This document shows positions 35,068 to 43,541 of a DNA stretch of 64,000 nt, one piece after another (within the stretch, counting starts at the first letter, position 1; every line of letters starts with the position of its first letter). Location: the NCBI RefSeq assembly GCF_036226885.1, contig NZ_CP109027.1:6696001-6760000 (forward strand), in the 5' to 3' direction. Under the pieces are notes generated by a model that was given only the letters and a program-made list of their open reading frames with translations, was not told the DNA's origin and did no database searches. Source of the DNA: Streptomyces sp. NBC_00663. Lineage in GTDB: Bacteria > Actinomycetota > Actinomycetes > Streptomycetales > Streptomycetaceae. The translations under genes were made by a program, and so were the position numbers.

Positions 35068-35873
35068 TGCCGGTGCTGGTGGCGAGCGACCTCGACCGTA
35101 CCCTCATCTACTCCGCGGCGGCCCTCGCGCTGACCATGCCGGACGCGCGGGCGCCGCGGCTGCTCTGCGTCGAGGTCCACGAGAGCAGACCGCTGTCCTA
35201 CATGACGGAGACGGCCGCCGGACTGCTCGCCGACCTCGGTGACGCGGCGGTGTTCGTGCCGACGACGACCCGGACCCGTAAGCAGTACCAGCGCATCAAC
35301 CTGCCGGGCCCGCCCCCGAAGTACGCGATCTGCGCCAACGGCGGCCATCTACTGGTGGACGGCGTCACCGACGCCGACTGGCACGCGCGCGTGCAGGCAC
35401 GGCTGGCCGACGAGTGCGCGCCGCTGGACGAGGTGCGCGAGCATCTGCTGCGCACCGCCGACCCCGTGTGGGTGCGCAAGCACCGGGTCGCCGAGGACCT
35501 CTTCGCCTACCTCGTCGTCGAGCGCGAGCTGCTGCCCGAGGACTGGGTCAAGGAACTCGCGGTCTGGGCGGAGAACCGCGGCTGGACGGTCTCCCTCCAG
35601 GGCCGCAAGATCTACGCCGTCCCGAAGCCGCTCACCAAGAGCGCCGCGATGAGGGAGGTGGCCCGCCGCACGGGCACCGAGCTGACACTGGCGGCGGGCG
35701 ACTCGCTGCTGGACGCCGACCTGCTCCTGGCGGCGGACCGGGGCTGGAGACCGGGCCACGGCGAGCTGGCGGACGAGGGCTTCGCAGCACCGATGATCAC
35801 GGCACTGCCCGAGCGGGGAGTACTGGCGGGCGAGCGAATCCTCAGGGAGTTCTTGAAAGCAACGCGGCAGTAG
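35067..35873 (+). CDS. HAD-family phosphatase of the Ter module
   Basis: 268 residues; its ATG shares one base with the stop of the fusion gene (TGATG), so translation is coupled. HAD motif I is SDLDRT with D8 and D10, motif II lies in VPTTTRT, motif III is the lysine in KPLTKSAAM, and motif IV is AAGDSLLDADLL. The cap resembles Cof/sucrose-phosphatase type II caps. It presumably removes the phosphate from the product of the PRTase fusion; the substrate is not known. Confidence 0.9.
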   Translation: MPVLVASDLDRTLIYSAAALALTMPDARAPRLLCVEVHESRPLSYMTETAAGLLADLGDAAVFVPTTTRTRKQYQRINLPGPPPKYAICANGGHLLVDGVTDADWHARVQARLADECAPLDEVREHLLRTADPVWVRKHRVAEDLFAYLVVERELLPEDWVKELAVWAENRGWTVSLQGRKIYAVPKPLTKSAAMREVARRTGTELTLAAGDSLLDADLLLAADRGWRPGHGELADEGFAAPMITALPERGVLAGERILREFLKATRQ

Positions 35874-35884
35874 ACGCCCTTCCT

Positions 35885-35930
35885 CAGGGGCGCGGGGAAC
35901 TGCCCGACCAGCCACATCGGACCCGCACTC
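35885..35930 (+). repeat. Dispersed GGGGCGCGGGG repeat, copy 5
   Basis: CAGGGGCGCGGGGAACTGCC then GACCAGCC; it starts 12 bases past the HAD stop and ends 19 bases before the convergent FmdB stop. One base differs from the consensus (GCCCGACC for GCGCGACC). Confidence 0.8.
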
Positions 35931-35948
35931 GACAACGCGCCCCTCTAC

Positions 35949-36164
35949 CTAGCTACAACACCCACCGCCGCAGCAGCCGCCGCCCCCCTGAGGCGCCGGC
36001 GCTGCGGCACCACGCGCCGTACCCCCCACCGCGACCGCCGACAACAACTTCACCGTGTCCTCATGCCCCACAGGGCACGTGGCCGGCGCCGAGGACTCAG
36101 CCATCGGCCGGCTCAACTCAAACGTGTCGCCGCAGCTCCGGCAGCGGTACTCATAACGAGGCAT
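35949..36164 (-). CDS. FmdB-family zinc ribbon protein
   Basis: 71 residues from ATG 36164. MPRYEYRCRSCGDTFELSRP is the standard FmdB/CxxC_CxxC_SSSS opening. The second metal half is CPVGH rather than CPxCG, so one ligand may be a histidine. The tail is glycine- and cysteine-rich (GGGGCCGGGCCS), as in many actinobacterial copies. TAGCCT lies six bases before the ATG, a possible leaderless promoter, but the upstream gene ends only 16 bases away, so co-transcription is also possible. Confidence 0.88.
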   Translation of the reverse strand: MPRYEYRCRSCGDTFELSRPMAESSAPATCPVGHEDTVKLLSAVAVGGTARGAAAPAPQGGGGCCGGGCCS

Positions 36165-36180
36165 GCGCACAGGCTAACCG

Positions 36181-37593
36181 TCAGTGCGGCCCAGCCCCCC
36201 GCTCGTCCCGGATCTGCGCGACCACCCGAGTCACCGACTGCCGCACCTCCTCCGTCTCCGTGAGGAAATGCCAGTAGTCCGGATGCCGCCCCTCCAGCGT
36301 GCCGATCGCCCGCTCCAGACGGGCCACCGCCTCGTCCAGCGGACGCGCGTGCCGGGGATCGGGTGTGTTCCGCCCCGACATGGCCAGCCGCTGCGCGTCC
36401 CGGATCGCGAACCGCGTCCGGTCGATCTCCTGCTGCGGATCCTTCTGCACGGCGTTCAGCCGACGCAGCCGGTCACCGGCGGCGGACACCGACTCGTCGG
36501 TGGAGTTCAGCAGCGCCCGCACGGTGGACAGCAACGCCGTCGCGTCCGGCCATCGCTGCGCGTCCCGCGCGGCCCGCGCCTCGGTGAGCTTCAGCTCGGC
36601 CTGCCGTACGTTCTCCGTGGCCTGGTCGGGAACCTGCTGGAGGTCTTGCCAGCAGGCCGCCGCGAAACGCCGCCGCAGCTCGCTGAGGACCGGCTCGACC
36701 TGACCGGCACGGGTGGTCAGCGCCTGCGCGCGCGTGCGCAGCGAGACCAGCCGGTGGTCGATCTCCGCGGCCTTCTCCGGCAGCCGCTCGGCCTCCACCC
36801 GGACCGTCTCGGCCGCACGGGCGACGCGCTCGGCACGCTCCAGGGTCTGCGGGATTCCATGCGCCCCGGCGCCCTGGTTCAGCTTGGTCAGCTCGGGGCC
36901 GAGGGCGGCCAGCCGGGCGGCGAGATCGTCGGCCCGCAGCCCCGACTGCCGTACCGCGTCCAGCGCGTTGGACGCCGCCAGCAGCCCCTGCCGGGCCCGC
37001 TCCACCGCCGGGGCGAGCCGGGCCAGCTGCGTCTCGGCCTTGCCGAGCAGCGGCCCGAGGCCGTCCGCGAACCGGTCGAGGTCCTGCTTGACCCGACCCA
37101 GCTCGTCCTTGGCGGCGGTCAGCTCGGTGCGCGCGCGGGCCGCGACCGACGCCTCCAGGTCATCCCGGTCGAGGTCGTGCGCGTCGACCGCGTTGATGTA
37201 CTGGTGGCTGGCCTCGTCGATGCGCCGGCCCAACGCCTCGAAGTCGGAGACGGCCCGCCGGGCGGCGGGGGAGTCGTCGACGGCCGTGATGGTCTCTATC
37301 GAGATCCGCAGGTCGCGCTGGGCGGTGTCGAGCTCGTAGAACGCCGCCGCGGCGGCGTCCTTCGCGGCCTGCGCCTCGGCCCGCTGACTCTCGGCCCGGC
37401 CGCCGAACCAACGCCGGGTGCCGCCGCCGGCGAACGCGGCGGGCAGGGCGAGGGCGGCGACCAGCGGCAGGGCGAGAAGGGTGAGGGTGTCGCGCAGCGC
37501 GTGCTGCGCGCGTGGCACCGACGGCGAGTGCGGCTGTGCCGGCGAGTGCGGCTGCGCTGGTGTCGCCGTCACATCCCTCTCCCGTGCTGTCAT
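36181..37593 (-). CDS. Membrane-anchored coiled-coil protein of unknown function
   Basis: 470 residues. One hydrophobic segment at about 33-56 (LTLLALPLVAALALPAAFAG) preceded by a proline/serine-rich N-terminus (three HSPAQP-like units). Everything after is long, alanine-, leucine-, arginine- and glutamate-rich helix with heptads (ELTAAKDELGRVKQDLDRFA), predicted coiled coil to about 430. No family recognised. It could be a structural or cell-envelope protein; topology (cytoplasmic or external) cannot be set. Confidence 0.8.
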   Translation of the reverse strand: MTARERDVTATPAQPHSPAQPHSPSVPRAQHALRDTLTLLALPLVAALALPAAFAGGGTRRWFGGRAESQRAEAQAAKDAAAAAFYELDTAQRDLRISIETITAVDDSPAARRAVSDFEALGRRIDEASHQYINAVDAHDLDRDDLEASVAARARTELTAAKDELGRVKQDLDRFADGLGPLLGKAETQLARLAPAVERARQGLLAASNALDAVRQSGLRADDLAARLAALGPELTKLNQGAGAHGIPQTLERAERVARAAETVRVEAERLPEKAAEIDHRLVSLRTRAQALTTRAGQVEPVLSELRRRFAAACWQDLQQVPDQATENVRQAELKLTEARAARDAQRWPDATALLSTVRALLNSTDESVSAAGDRLRRLNAVQKDPQQEIDRTRFAIRDAQRLAMSGRNTPDPRHARPLDEAVARLERAIGTLEGRHPDYWHFLTETEEVRQSVTRVVAQIRDERGAGPH

Positions 37594-37646
37594 CCGTCCG
37601 GCCCGGTGTCATTCTCCCACCGGTTAAGGACGAACACACGGGCCCG

Positions 37647-38414
37647 TTAGTTCGCGGTCCTGACGGTGACTTTGCCGTCACCGGTGTGCACGGATATGAC
37701 GTGCGAGCTGGACTCGTCCCGCGGGACGGAGACATCCACCCCGCCGTCGCCGGTCTCGGTCGTGACCCGGTACGTCGACTCGGGCAGCTCGACGGTGACG
37801 GAGCCGTCCCCGCTCCGGGACTCCACCAGGTCCGGTACGGCGCCCAGTTCGAGGTGCACGGACCCGTCGCCGGTCTGGGTGCGCACCGTGCGCGAGGTGA
37901 CCTCCGCGCGCACGGAGCCGTCCCCGGTCCTCAGGTCGAGCGGCCCGCTGGAGTCGGTGACCTGGACGGACCCGTCGCCCGTCCTGATGCTCAGCGCGGC
38001 CTCGAACCCCCGCGCCCGCACACTCCCGTCCCCGTCCTCCACCTTCACGGCGACTCCGCGCGGCACCTCGATCCGGTGCTTGGCCGCGCAGTCGGCGACC
38101 ACGCCGGAGCAGTGCATCCGCAGCTTCAGCCGGTCGTCCTTCATGGACCAGGTCACCTCGGGGTCCCTGCCCAGCGCGACGGTCCCCTGGAACCACCGCG
38201 TGACCTCGACCGTCCCCGCCTTGGCGTCGTCGACGACGACTATCTCCAGCGCGGAGTCGTCCGAATCGACGGTGAGCGTGTCCCCGCGCAGCGCGAAGGC
38301 CCGCTGGTCAGGATCCTTGTCGTCCCCGGCGGAAGCCCCGCACGCACTGACGACCCCGACGAGCGCGACGGCCCCGACGGCGAGAACCACGCGGGCGGTG
38401 ACGGAACGGGCCAT
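37647..38414 (-). CDS. DUF4097-type beta-helix lipoprotein
   Basis: 255 residues from ATG 38414 with GGGGGAG. The leader ends VALVGVVSAC, a lipobox, so the protein is anchored outside the membrane. The mature part has six GDG[SGK]V turns at roughly 20-residue spacing (SIRTGDGSVQV, DLRTGDGSVRA, RTQTGDGSVHL, ESRSGDGSVTV, TETGDGGVDV, HTGDGKVTV), the DUF4097 repeated-strand pattern. Each turn would sit at a coil corner of a beta-helix. Function unknown. The frame runs open upstream but without a leader. Confidence 0.88.
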   Translation of the reverse strand: MARSVTARVVLAVGAVALVGVVSACGASAGDDKDPDQRAFALRGDTLTVDSDDSALEIVVVDDAKAGTVEVTRWFQGTVALGRDPEVTWSMKDDRLKLRMHCSGVVADCAAKHRIEVPRGVAVKVEDGDGSVRARGFEAALSIRTGDGSVQVTDSSGPLDLRTGDGSVRAEVTSRTVRTQTGDGSVHLELGAVPDLVESRSGDGSVTVELPESTYRVTTETGDGGVDVSVPRDESSSHVISVHTGDGKVTVRTAN

Positions 38415-38504
38415 GAGAATCTCCCCCTGAACGGACCGATGAGACCCCGCGCTGAACAGAACGCCGAGCCTCTTCGACCGTACGGACCAGACACCCACCC
38501 AGGG

Positions 38505-38545
38505 ATCCGGGAACCTCCCGGATACGACCGGGGGAAAACCCCCGG
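38505..38545. repeat. Two adjacent hairpins upstream of the TnpB-like gene
   Basis: ATCCGGGA/TCCCGGAT (38505-38512 with 38516-38523, 3-base loop) and CCGGGGG/CCCCCGG (38528-38534 with 38539-38545, AAAA loop) stand side by side about 100 bases before the TnpB-like start. They could be the left-end hairpins of an IS200/IS605-type element or simply a terminator for the region; I cannot decide. Confidence 0.6.
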
Positions 38546-38637
38546 AAGAACCCTGAGACACGAGACATCGGCCCGCCTCCCGACATGAGTTCCCGCGTCG
38601 TGTGCGTGTCCCTTTCCCGCGATGGTCGTTGAATGCG

Positions 38638-40370
38638 ATGAAAGGATCTTCTGGAGGGTCGGGGGCGGCGGTGAGCGGGCTACGGGCGCTGAAGGACCCG
38701 TTCGTGGTGCCCGGCCCCACGGGGGTGGCGATCCGGACACGGCTGCGCGTGTCTGCGGTGGACGTGGCGGTCTTGACCGAAGTGGGCACGCTCCTCGGTT
38801 CGCTGGCCGCCGAAGATCTCGCGGAGCGATGCCGGCGAGGAGACACCCACGATGCCGCGTCCTGGGCCGCGCGGAAACGGAGGCTGACCAGGGCCTCGTC
38901 CGCTCGATGGGCGGGCAGCATCACCAAGGCCACGGACGAACAGTGGGCGCTGGCGAGGCGTGGCCAAGCCGGGGAAACCGCCTGGCTGAGGCGGGAGATC
39001 ACCTCGATCGGAGCCAGGCTGGCCCGGCCACTGGGCGCGAAGGGCGACAAACGGGCCGGGCTGATGCGTGGGTACGCCACCCGGGCGGAATGGCAGGCCA
39101 AGTCCCGCCGCCGGTCCGCGCTCCAGGACCGGCTGACCGCCCTGGAGGCGGACTGGGCAGTGGGCCGGGTCCATGTGGTCCGAGGCGGCAAGAAGCTCGC
39201 GCAGCTCCGTCATCACCTGGGGGAAGCCGGGCTGAGCGGGGCGGAGTGGCGGGAGCGGTGGCGGGCCGCCCGGATGTTCCTTGCGGCGGACGGGGAATCG
39301 GGCAAGCGCTGTGGCAACGAGACGATCAGGGTCACGGACACCGGACAGCTCTCGATCAGGCTGCCCGCCGCTCTGGCCCACCTGGCGAACGCCCCGCACG
39401 GGCGGTACGTGCCGGACCTCTCCGTCGCGTTCACCCACCGGGCCGAGGAGTGGCGGGAGCGGATCGCCGCGGACCGGGCCGTGGCGTACCGCATCCACTT
39501 CGACGCCCCGCGCGGTCGCTGGTACCTGACCGCCTCCTGGAAGCGCGCAGCCGGCCCGCCGCTCCCACTCCGGACGGCCCTGGCTCGCGGTGTGCTCGCG
39601 GTGGACATGAACGACGACCACCTCGCGGCCTGGCGCCTCGACGCACACGGCAACCCCGTGGGTGCGCCTCGCCGTTTCTCCTACGACCTGACGGGTGATG
39701 CGCAGCACCGGGACGCCCAGATCCGGCACGCGCTGACCCGGCTGCTGCACCTCGCCCGCCGCAGTGGTGTGTCGGCGATCGCGGTGGAGGACCTTGACTT
39801 CGGCGTCGGCACGAGCAGGGAGCTGCACGGCCGGAACAAGCGTTTCCGCCGCTTGATCTCCCGCTTCCCGACAGCCGCGTTGAAGGCCCGCCTGGTGTCG
39901 ATGGCCGCGGCCCAGGACATCGCGATCGTCGCGGTGGATCCGGCGTACACCTCCCGGTGGGGCACCCAGCACTGGCAGCGGCCACTGACCACCACCACCC
40001 GACAGCCCACGCGCCACGACACCGCGGCCGTGGCGATCGGACGGCGCACCCTCGGGCATCCGATCCGGCGACGGGCGGTACCGCCCCCGCACGACCAGCG
40101 AGATCGTGTGGGGCATCGGACCGCCCAGGCCGTTCCGGAGACTCGAAGGCGTGAGGAAACCCGCCCCCGCATCCCCGGACCACGGACCGGATCCGTGCCG
40201 CCCGAATGCGGAGCGAAAGCGGGCGACCAGCGTGCCCCACACCACTCGGGGTACGCGGCTGAGCGGGACGCACTTCCCGCCCGGTCCTCAGGAACGGCTG
40301 CTCCTGTCCGGCCCCGGGATACCGGTTTGCAGGGCAGCGCCCGGGACAATGTAGGCTGTCGGCCTGTCCC

Positions 40371-40380
<10 letters not shown>
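38638..40380 (+). CDS. TnpB-like IS200/IS605-family RuvC protein, solitary
   Basis: About 580 residues if the ATG at 38638 is used; a GTG at 38671 preceded by GGAGGG is an alternative. The C-terminal half has RuvC-like motifs: D323 (VLAVDMNDDH), E384 (AVEDLDFG) and D461 (TRHDTAAVAIGRR), with the VDPAYTSRWG block before the last. The usual zinc-ribbon cysteines (CxxC) are absent here (SRWGTQHW). No TnpA transposase is nearby. The tail from about 475 is arginine- and proline-rich, and the TAG stop lies inside the following tRNA. TnpB proteins are RNA-guided nucleases; loss of the ribbon suggests a decayed or repurposed copy. Confidence 0.75.
40327..40373 (+). promoter_or_regulatory. tRNA promoter with overlapping inverted repeat
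   Basis: TTGCAG (40327-40332), 19 bases, TAGGCT (40352-40357) would start transcription near 40364, seven bases before tRNA-Val. An inverted repeat CCCGGGACA (40340-40348) / TGTCCCGGG (40365-40373) brackets the -10 and takes in the first three bases of the tRNA. It may be the right end of the TnpB-like element or part of its guide RNA. Confidence 0.5.
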
Positions 40381-40444
<64 letters not shown>

Positions 40445-40454
40445 GGATTTGATG

Positions 40455-40482
40455 AGACCCCGGCCATGTGTGGCCGGGGTCT
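40455..40482 (+). terminator. Intrinsic terminator of tRNA-Val
   Basis: AGACCCCGGCCA (40455-40466) pairs with TGGCCGGGGTCT (40471-40482) with a TGTG loop, followed by TCTTCGTTTT. A textbook rho-independent terminator 13 bases after the tRNA. Confidence 0.93.
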
Positions 40483-40493
40483 TCTTCGTTTTG

Positions 40494-40826
40494 TCAGTCC
40501 GGTCGGTTCTGTGTGTGCTTCAGGTTCATCCGTGCGTCGACCCGGTCTCCGGTCGCGACCTCCGCCCAGAAGCGGTGGCCGCTGACGAAGACGGCGAGTT
40601 CGTGTTCGCGTTGGCGGAGCTTTTCCACCTCGGCCTGTTCGTCGGGTGTCCAGCCGGGGGAGGCGGGGCGTTCCACCTTGCGCCAGCCCGCGGTGTCGCT
40701 GAAGCCGTCCAGGGGCTCGACCGACCAGGGCAGCCGTTTGAGCAGGGCCGACAGCTCGGCCCTGACCTGATGCAGCTCCTCCTGACCGGCGAGGAGGTCA
40801 CTCGGAAAGTCATAGGTCGTAGGCAC
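40494..40826 (-). CDS. Small conserved hypothetical protein
   Basis: 110 residues from a GTG at 40826 (MPTTYDFPSDLLAGQEELHQ). Mostly helical, with a proline/tryptophan-rich middle (SPGWTPDEQAEVEKLRQREH). No membrane segment or recognised domain. A TAGCAT box six bases before the GTG suggests a leaderless promoter. Codon bias supports it as real. Function unknown. Confidence 0.7.
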   Translation of the reverse strand: MPTTYDFPSDLLAGQEELHQVRAELSALLKRLPWSVEPLDGFSDTAGWRKVERPASPGWTPDEQAEVEKLRQREHELAVFVSGHRFWAEVATGDRVDARMNLKHTQNRPD

Positions 40827-40950
40827 GGCACAATGCTACGCCTGTTCGATTTAGGGGTGCGAGTTTCTTGGGGTGGTTCATGCGAACGGGTGGGGCGTCC
40901 CGGGCGTCCCCTCGCGTCAGGCCCCTCGGGCGTGTGGAAGGCTGGTGCGG

Positions 40951-41475
40951 GTGATACGCCCCGCCCGTCTGACCCACCTGGACAGTCCCCTCGTCAACTT
41001 CCGGGACTTCGTCTTCTCCGAGCCTGGCGGACATGGGTATCGCTGGGTGCAGATCAAGCGTTTCCGGCTGCCGGCCGAGCCGCCAGGGGACCGTGAGCTG
41101 CTCGCCGGGCTGATCGCGCACCCCGAGTTCCGGGATCTCTACGACGGCTCCGGTGTCTGGCAGGAGCTGCGGCACGGGCGGTGGTGGGCGGACCGGATCA
41201 GTCCGGAGGCGTATGTGCCGGTTGACGCGGATGCCGCCGTCGGTGTCGTCCGGGGGTGGGCCGGTGGGCTCGGGCCGGTGCCTGACGCCCTCGACAGGCG
41301 GCTGGACGAGGTGGTCTACGGGCCCGTCCGCCGGGCCGCCGGCCGGTACGTCCTCGGTGAGCTTCCCGAGGACGCCCGGCACGACTACGTACCCGTCCAC
41401 ATCGAGTTCCACGAACTCGTCCTCGTCGACCGGACCCTCGGCGTCCTCTCCCTCGTGGTCGCGGCCGACGACTGA
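40951..41475 (+). CDS. Hypothetical protein
   Basis: 174 residues from a GTG at 40951, with GGAAGG nine bases upstream. The sequence (MIRPARLTHLDSPLVNFRDF start, RLDEVVYGPVRRAAGRYVLG, VLSLVVAADD end) has no signal peptide and no motif I recognise. It is acidic with regular strand and helix alternation. Convergent with the ketopantoate-reductase-like gene, 21 bases between stops. Confidence 0.72.
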   Translation: MIRPARLTHLDSPLVNFRDFVFSEPGGHGYRWVQIKRFRLPAEPPGDRELLAGLIAHPEFRDLYDGSGVWQELRHGRWWADRISPEAYVPVDADAAVGVVRGWAGGLGPVPDALDRRLDEVVYGPVRRAAGRYVLGELPEDARHDYVPVHIEFHELVLVDRTLGVLSLVVAADD

Positions 41476-41496
41476 CCGCCGTCCGCCAAGCCCTGC

Positions 41497-42420
41497 CTAG
41501 CGACCGGCGGCCCGTACCTCCCGCACCAGGCGTGCCGTCACCGGCGCCGGTACCCCGGAGCGTTCCGCCGCGCGGAGCAACGCCCCGCCGATCGCGTCGA
41601 GTTCGAGCGGGCGGCCCGCCTCGGCGTCGCGCTGCATGGAGGACTTGGTCTGCGGGGGGAACGCGTCGTAGCGGGCGAGGGAGGCGGCCGGGTCCGCCGG
41701 GCCGCCCGCCGCGCGGCTGATCGCGGCGGTCTCCTCGACCAGGGCCGTCAACTCGTCGCGGTGGGCCGTGCGCACTTCGCCCAGCGGCACCCCGTACCGC
41801 GTGGTCAGCAGGGCCAGCGGGGCCAGGAACGACATCTTCGCCCACAGCGCCGCCGTCTCGTCCGGCAGGACGCGGGTCGTCGGACCCGCGGCGCCGAGCG
41901 CATCGGCCAGCGACGACAGGCGTTCCTTGGCCACCCCGTCCCCCGTCAGGTCGATCTCGGCGAACGGGCTGCCGTGCTCGATCTCGCCCGGCGCCACCCG
42001 TGTCGACTCCGCCCGGATCACCGCCGGGGCCACCAGATCGGCGCGGTAGCGGGCGCGCAGCGCCTGCGGGTGCTCCACGCCGTTGAGGAACGGGACGAGG
42101 AGCGCGTCGCCCAGTGCCTCCGGCGGGACGCGGTTCAGGGCCGCGTCCAGTGTCGTGTGCTTGACGGCGACCAGGCAGACGTCCACCGGTGTGCGCAGCT
42201 CGGTGTCCGCCTCGACCTCGGCGGTGAAGTCGCCGAACACTGCGCTGCGGACCCGGATTCCGGTCGTCCGCAGGGCCTGGGCCGTCTCCTGACCGGCCAG
42301 GCAGATCACCCGGTGTCCGGCTCGGGCCAGCAGCCCGGCGAGCAGGCCGCCGATGCCGCCGGGGCCGAGTACGGCCACGGTGAGCCGGTCGCTGTCGTGG
42401 CTCTGATCGTCGTACGTCAT
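41497..42420 (-). CDS. Ketopantoate reductase (PanE/ApbA) family protein
   Basis: 307 residues. Rossmann nucleotide site VAVLGPGGIGGLLAGLLARA, NADPH-binding K and N in VAVKHTT and FLNGVEH, and the catalytic lysine in ALWAKMSFLAPL. These fit 2-dehydropantoate 2-reductase, which makes pantoate for coenzyme A, though many actinobacterial paralogues have other 2-keto substrates. No pan genes adjoin it. Confidence 0.85.
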   Translation of the reverse strand: MTYDDQSHDSDRLTVAVLGPGGIGGLLAGLLARAGHRVICLAGQETAQALRTTGIRVRSAVFGDFTAEVEADTELRTPVDVCLVAVKHTTLDAALNRVPPEALGDALLVPFLNGVEHPQALRARYRADLVAPAVIRAESTRVAPGEIEHGSPFAEIDLTGDGVAKERLSSLADALGAAGPTTRVLPDETAALWAKMSFLAPLALLTTRYGVPLGEVRTAHRDELTALVEETAAISRAAGGPADPAASLARYDAFPPQTKSSMQRDAEAGRPLELDAIGGALLRAAERSGVPAPVTARLVREVRAAGR

Positions 42421-42495
42421 GAGATGAAGTCCCTTCTCCGGTCGGCCCCTTGGACGGTGGCCGCCTCGGAAGGATCATCGCAGAGGGGGTGGAGG

Positions 42496-43254
42496 TTACG
42501 GCAGGCGCACGCTCGCCCCCGGTTCCAGCAGGTGGAGCCGGTCCGTCAGGCCCGCCTCCGCGAAGGCCTTGGTCAGGGTCGGTCCGTCCTGGGTGAAGTG
42601 GCCCCAGTGCTCGAAGTGCAGGGGTACGACGTGCCGGGCGCCCAGCAGCGTCGCCGCCTCCGCCGCCTGTGCGCTGGTCAGGGTGAGGGGCGCGTCCGGT
42701 ACGAGGGGGGTGCGGGCGGCTCCCGCGAAGAGGATCGCCACGTCGACGGGGCCCTCGCGGTCGGCGATCTCCCGGACCAGGTCCAGGTCGGCGTTGTCGC
42801 CGCTGACGTACACCTTCGGCAGGCCCGGGCCGGACAGGACGAAGCCGGTGACCTCGCCGACGAGGGGTTCGGAGCCCTTGGGGCCGTGCAGGGCGGGAAC
42901 GGCGGTGACGCGGACGTCGCCGACCTCGGTGTGCTCCCACGCGGTCAGGGCGTGGACGGGGGCGCCGAGTCGGCCGTGCGCGGAGGGCGTGGAGAGGACC
43001 ACGGGGGCTGACATCGCCAACGTGCGGCCCGCTGTGTCCAGGTTGTCGGGGTGGTGGTCGTGGGAGAGCAGGACGGCGTCCACCGGGGGGAGGTCGGACG
43101 CCCGCACCGCGGGGCCGGTCGTCTTCACCAGGGTGCGGGTGCCGACGGGGTACTCGCCGGGCGCGTCGAAGGTGGGGTCGGTCAGCAGACGGACCCCGCC
43201 GAGCGTGATCAGGGAGGTCGGGCCGCCGACGTATTGGATCTCCACAGTGGTCAT
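42496..43254 (-). CDS. Metallo-beta-lactamase-fold hydrolase (UlaG-like)
   Basis: 252 residues from ATG 43254 (a GTG three codons upstream is possible). The metal site is LLSHDHHPDNLDTA, with further histidines in ALHGPKGSEP and PLHFEHWGHF and the aspartate in VYVSGDNADLD. This set is typical of the UlaG/YtkL-type MBL hydrolases with a phosphodiesterase or lactonase fold. Substrate unknown. Starts 75 bases after the ketopantoate reductase start, on the same strand. Confidence 0.88.
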   Translation of the reverse strand: MTTVEIQYVGGPTSLITLGGVRLLTDPTFDAPGEYPVGTRTLVKTTGPAVRASDLPPVDAVLLSHDHHPDNLDTAGRTLAMSAPVVLSTPSAHGRLGAPVHALTAWEHTEVGDVRVTAVPALHGPKGSEPLVGEVTGFVLSGPGLPKVYVSGDNADLDLVREIADREGPVDVAILFAGAARTPLVPDAPLTLTSAQAAEAATLLGARHVVPLHFEHWGHFTQDGPTLTKAFAEAGLTDRLHLLEPGASVRLP

Positions 43255-43313
43255 GTTCTGCACAATCCGGTGGAGGGCCCGCGCTATTCCTCGTGCCGGG
43301 CGACACTTGAGGC

Positions 43314-43541
43314 ATGTGCCGCAGCATCAAGACCCTTCGCCCGCCCGTGTTGCCCGAGGAGGCGACCGAGGAGGAGATCCGGGCCGCCGCTCTCCAGTAC
43401 GTGCGGAAGGTGTCCGGGTTCCGGGCGCCCGCCGCGCACAATCAGGAGGTGTTCGAGCGTGCGGTCGACGTGATCGCCGAGGCCACGGCCGAGTTGCTGG
43501 CCGGACTGGAAGTGCGCGGGGCCGCGCGGAAGGCCGGGTAG
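43314..43541 (+). CDS. DUF2277 family protein
   Basis: 75 residues with GAGG before the ATG. Opening MCRSIKTLRPPVLPEEATEE is the DUF2277 signature; the rest is helical and fits SATxxELL-type families (RKVSGFRAPAAHNQEVFERA). Function unknown. Its stop abuts the stop of the convergent DedA gene without a gap. Confidence 0.85.
   Translation: MCRSIKTLRPPVLPEEATEEEIRAAALQYVRKVSGFRAPAAHNQEVFERAVDVIAEATAELLAGLEVRGAARKAG

Noticed and set aside
40106..40354. Frame-shifted alternative C-terminus for the TnpB-like protein
   Set aside because: It ends with a plausible hydrophobic tail, but the main frame keeps the Arg/Pro-rich pattern expected downstream of the RuvC block, so a frameshift is not needed.
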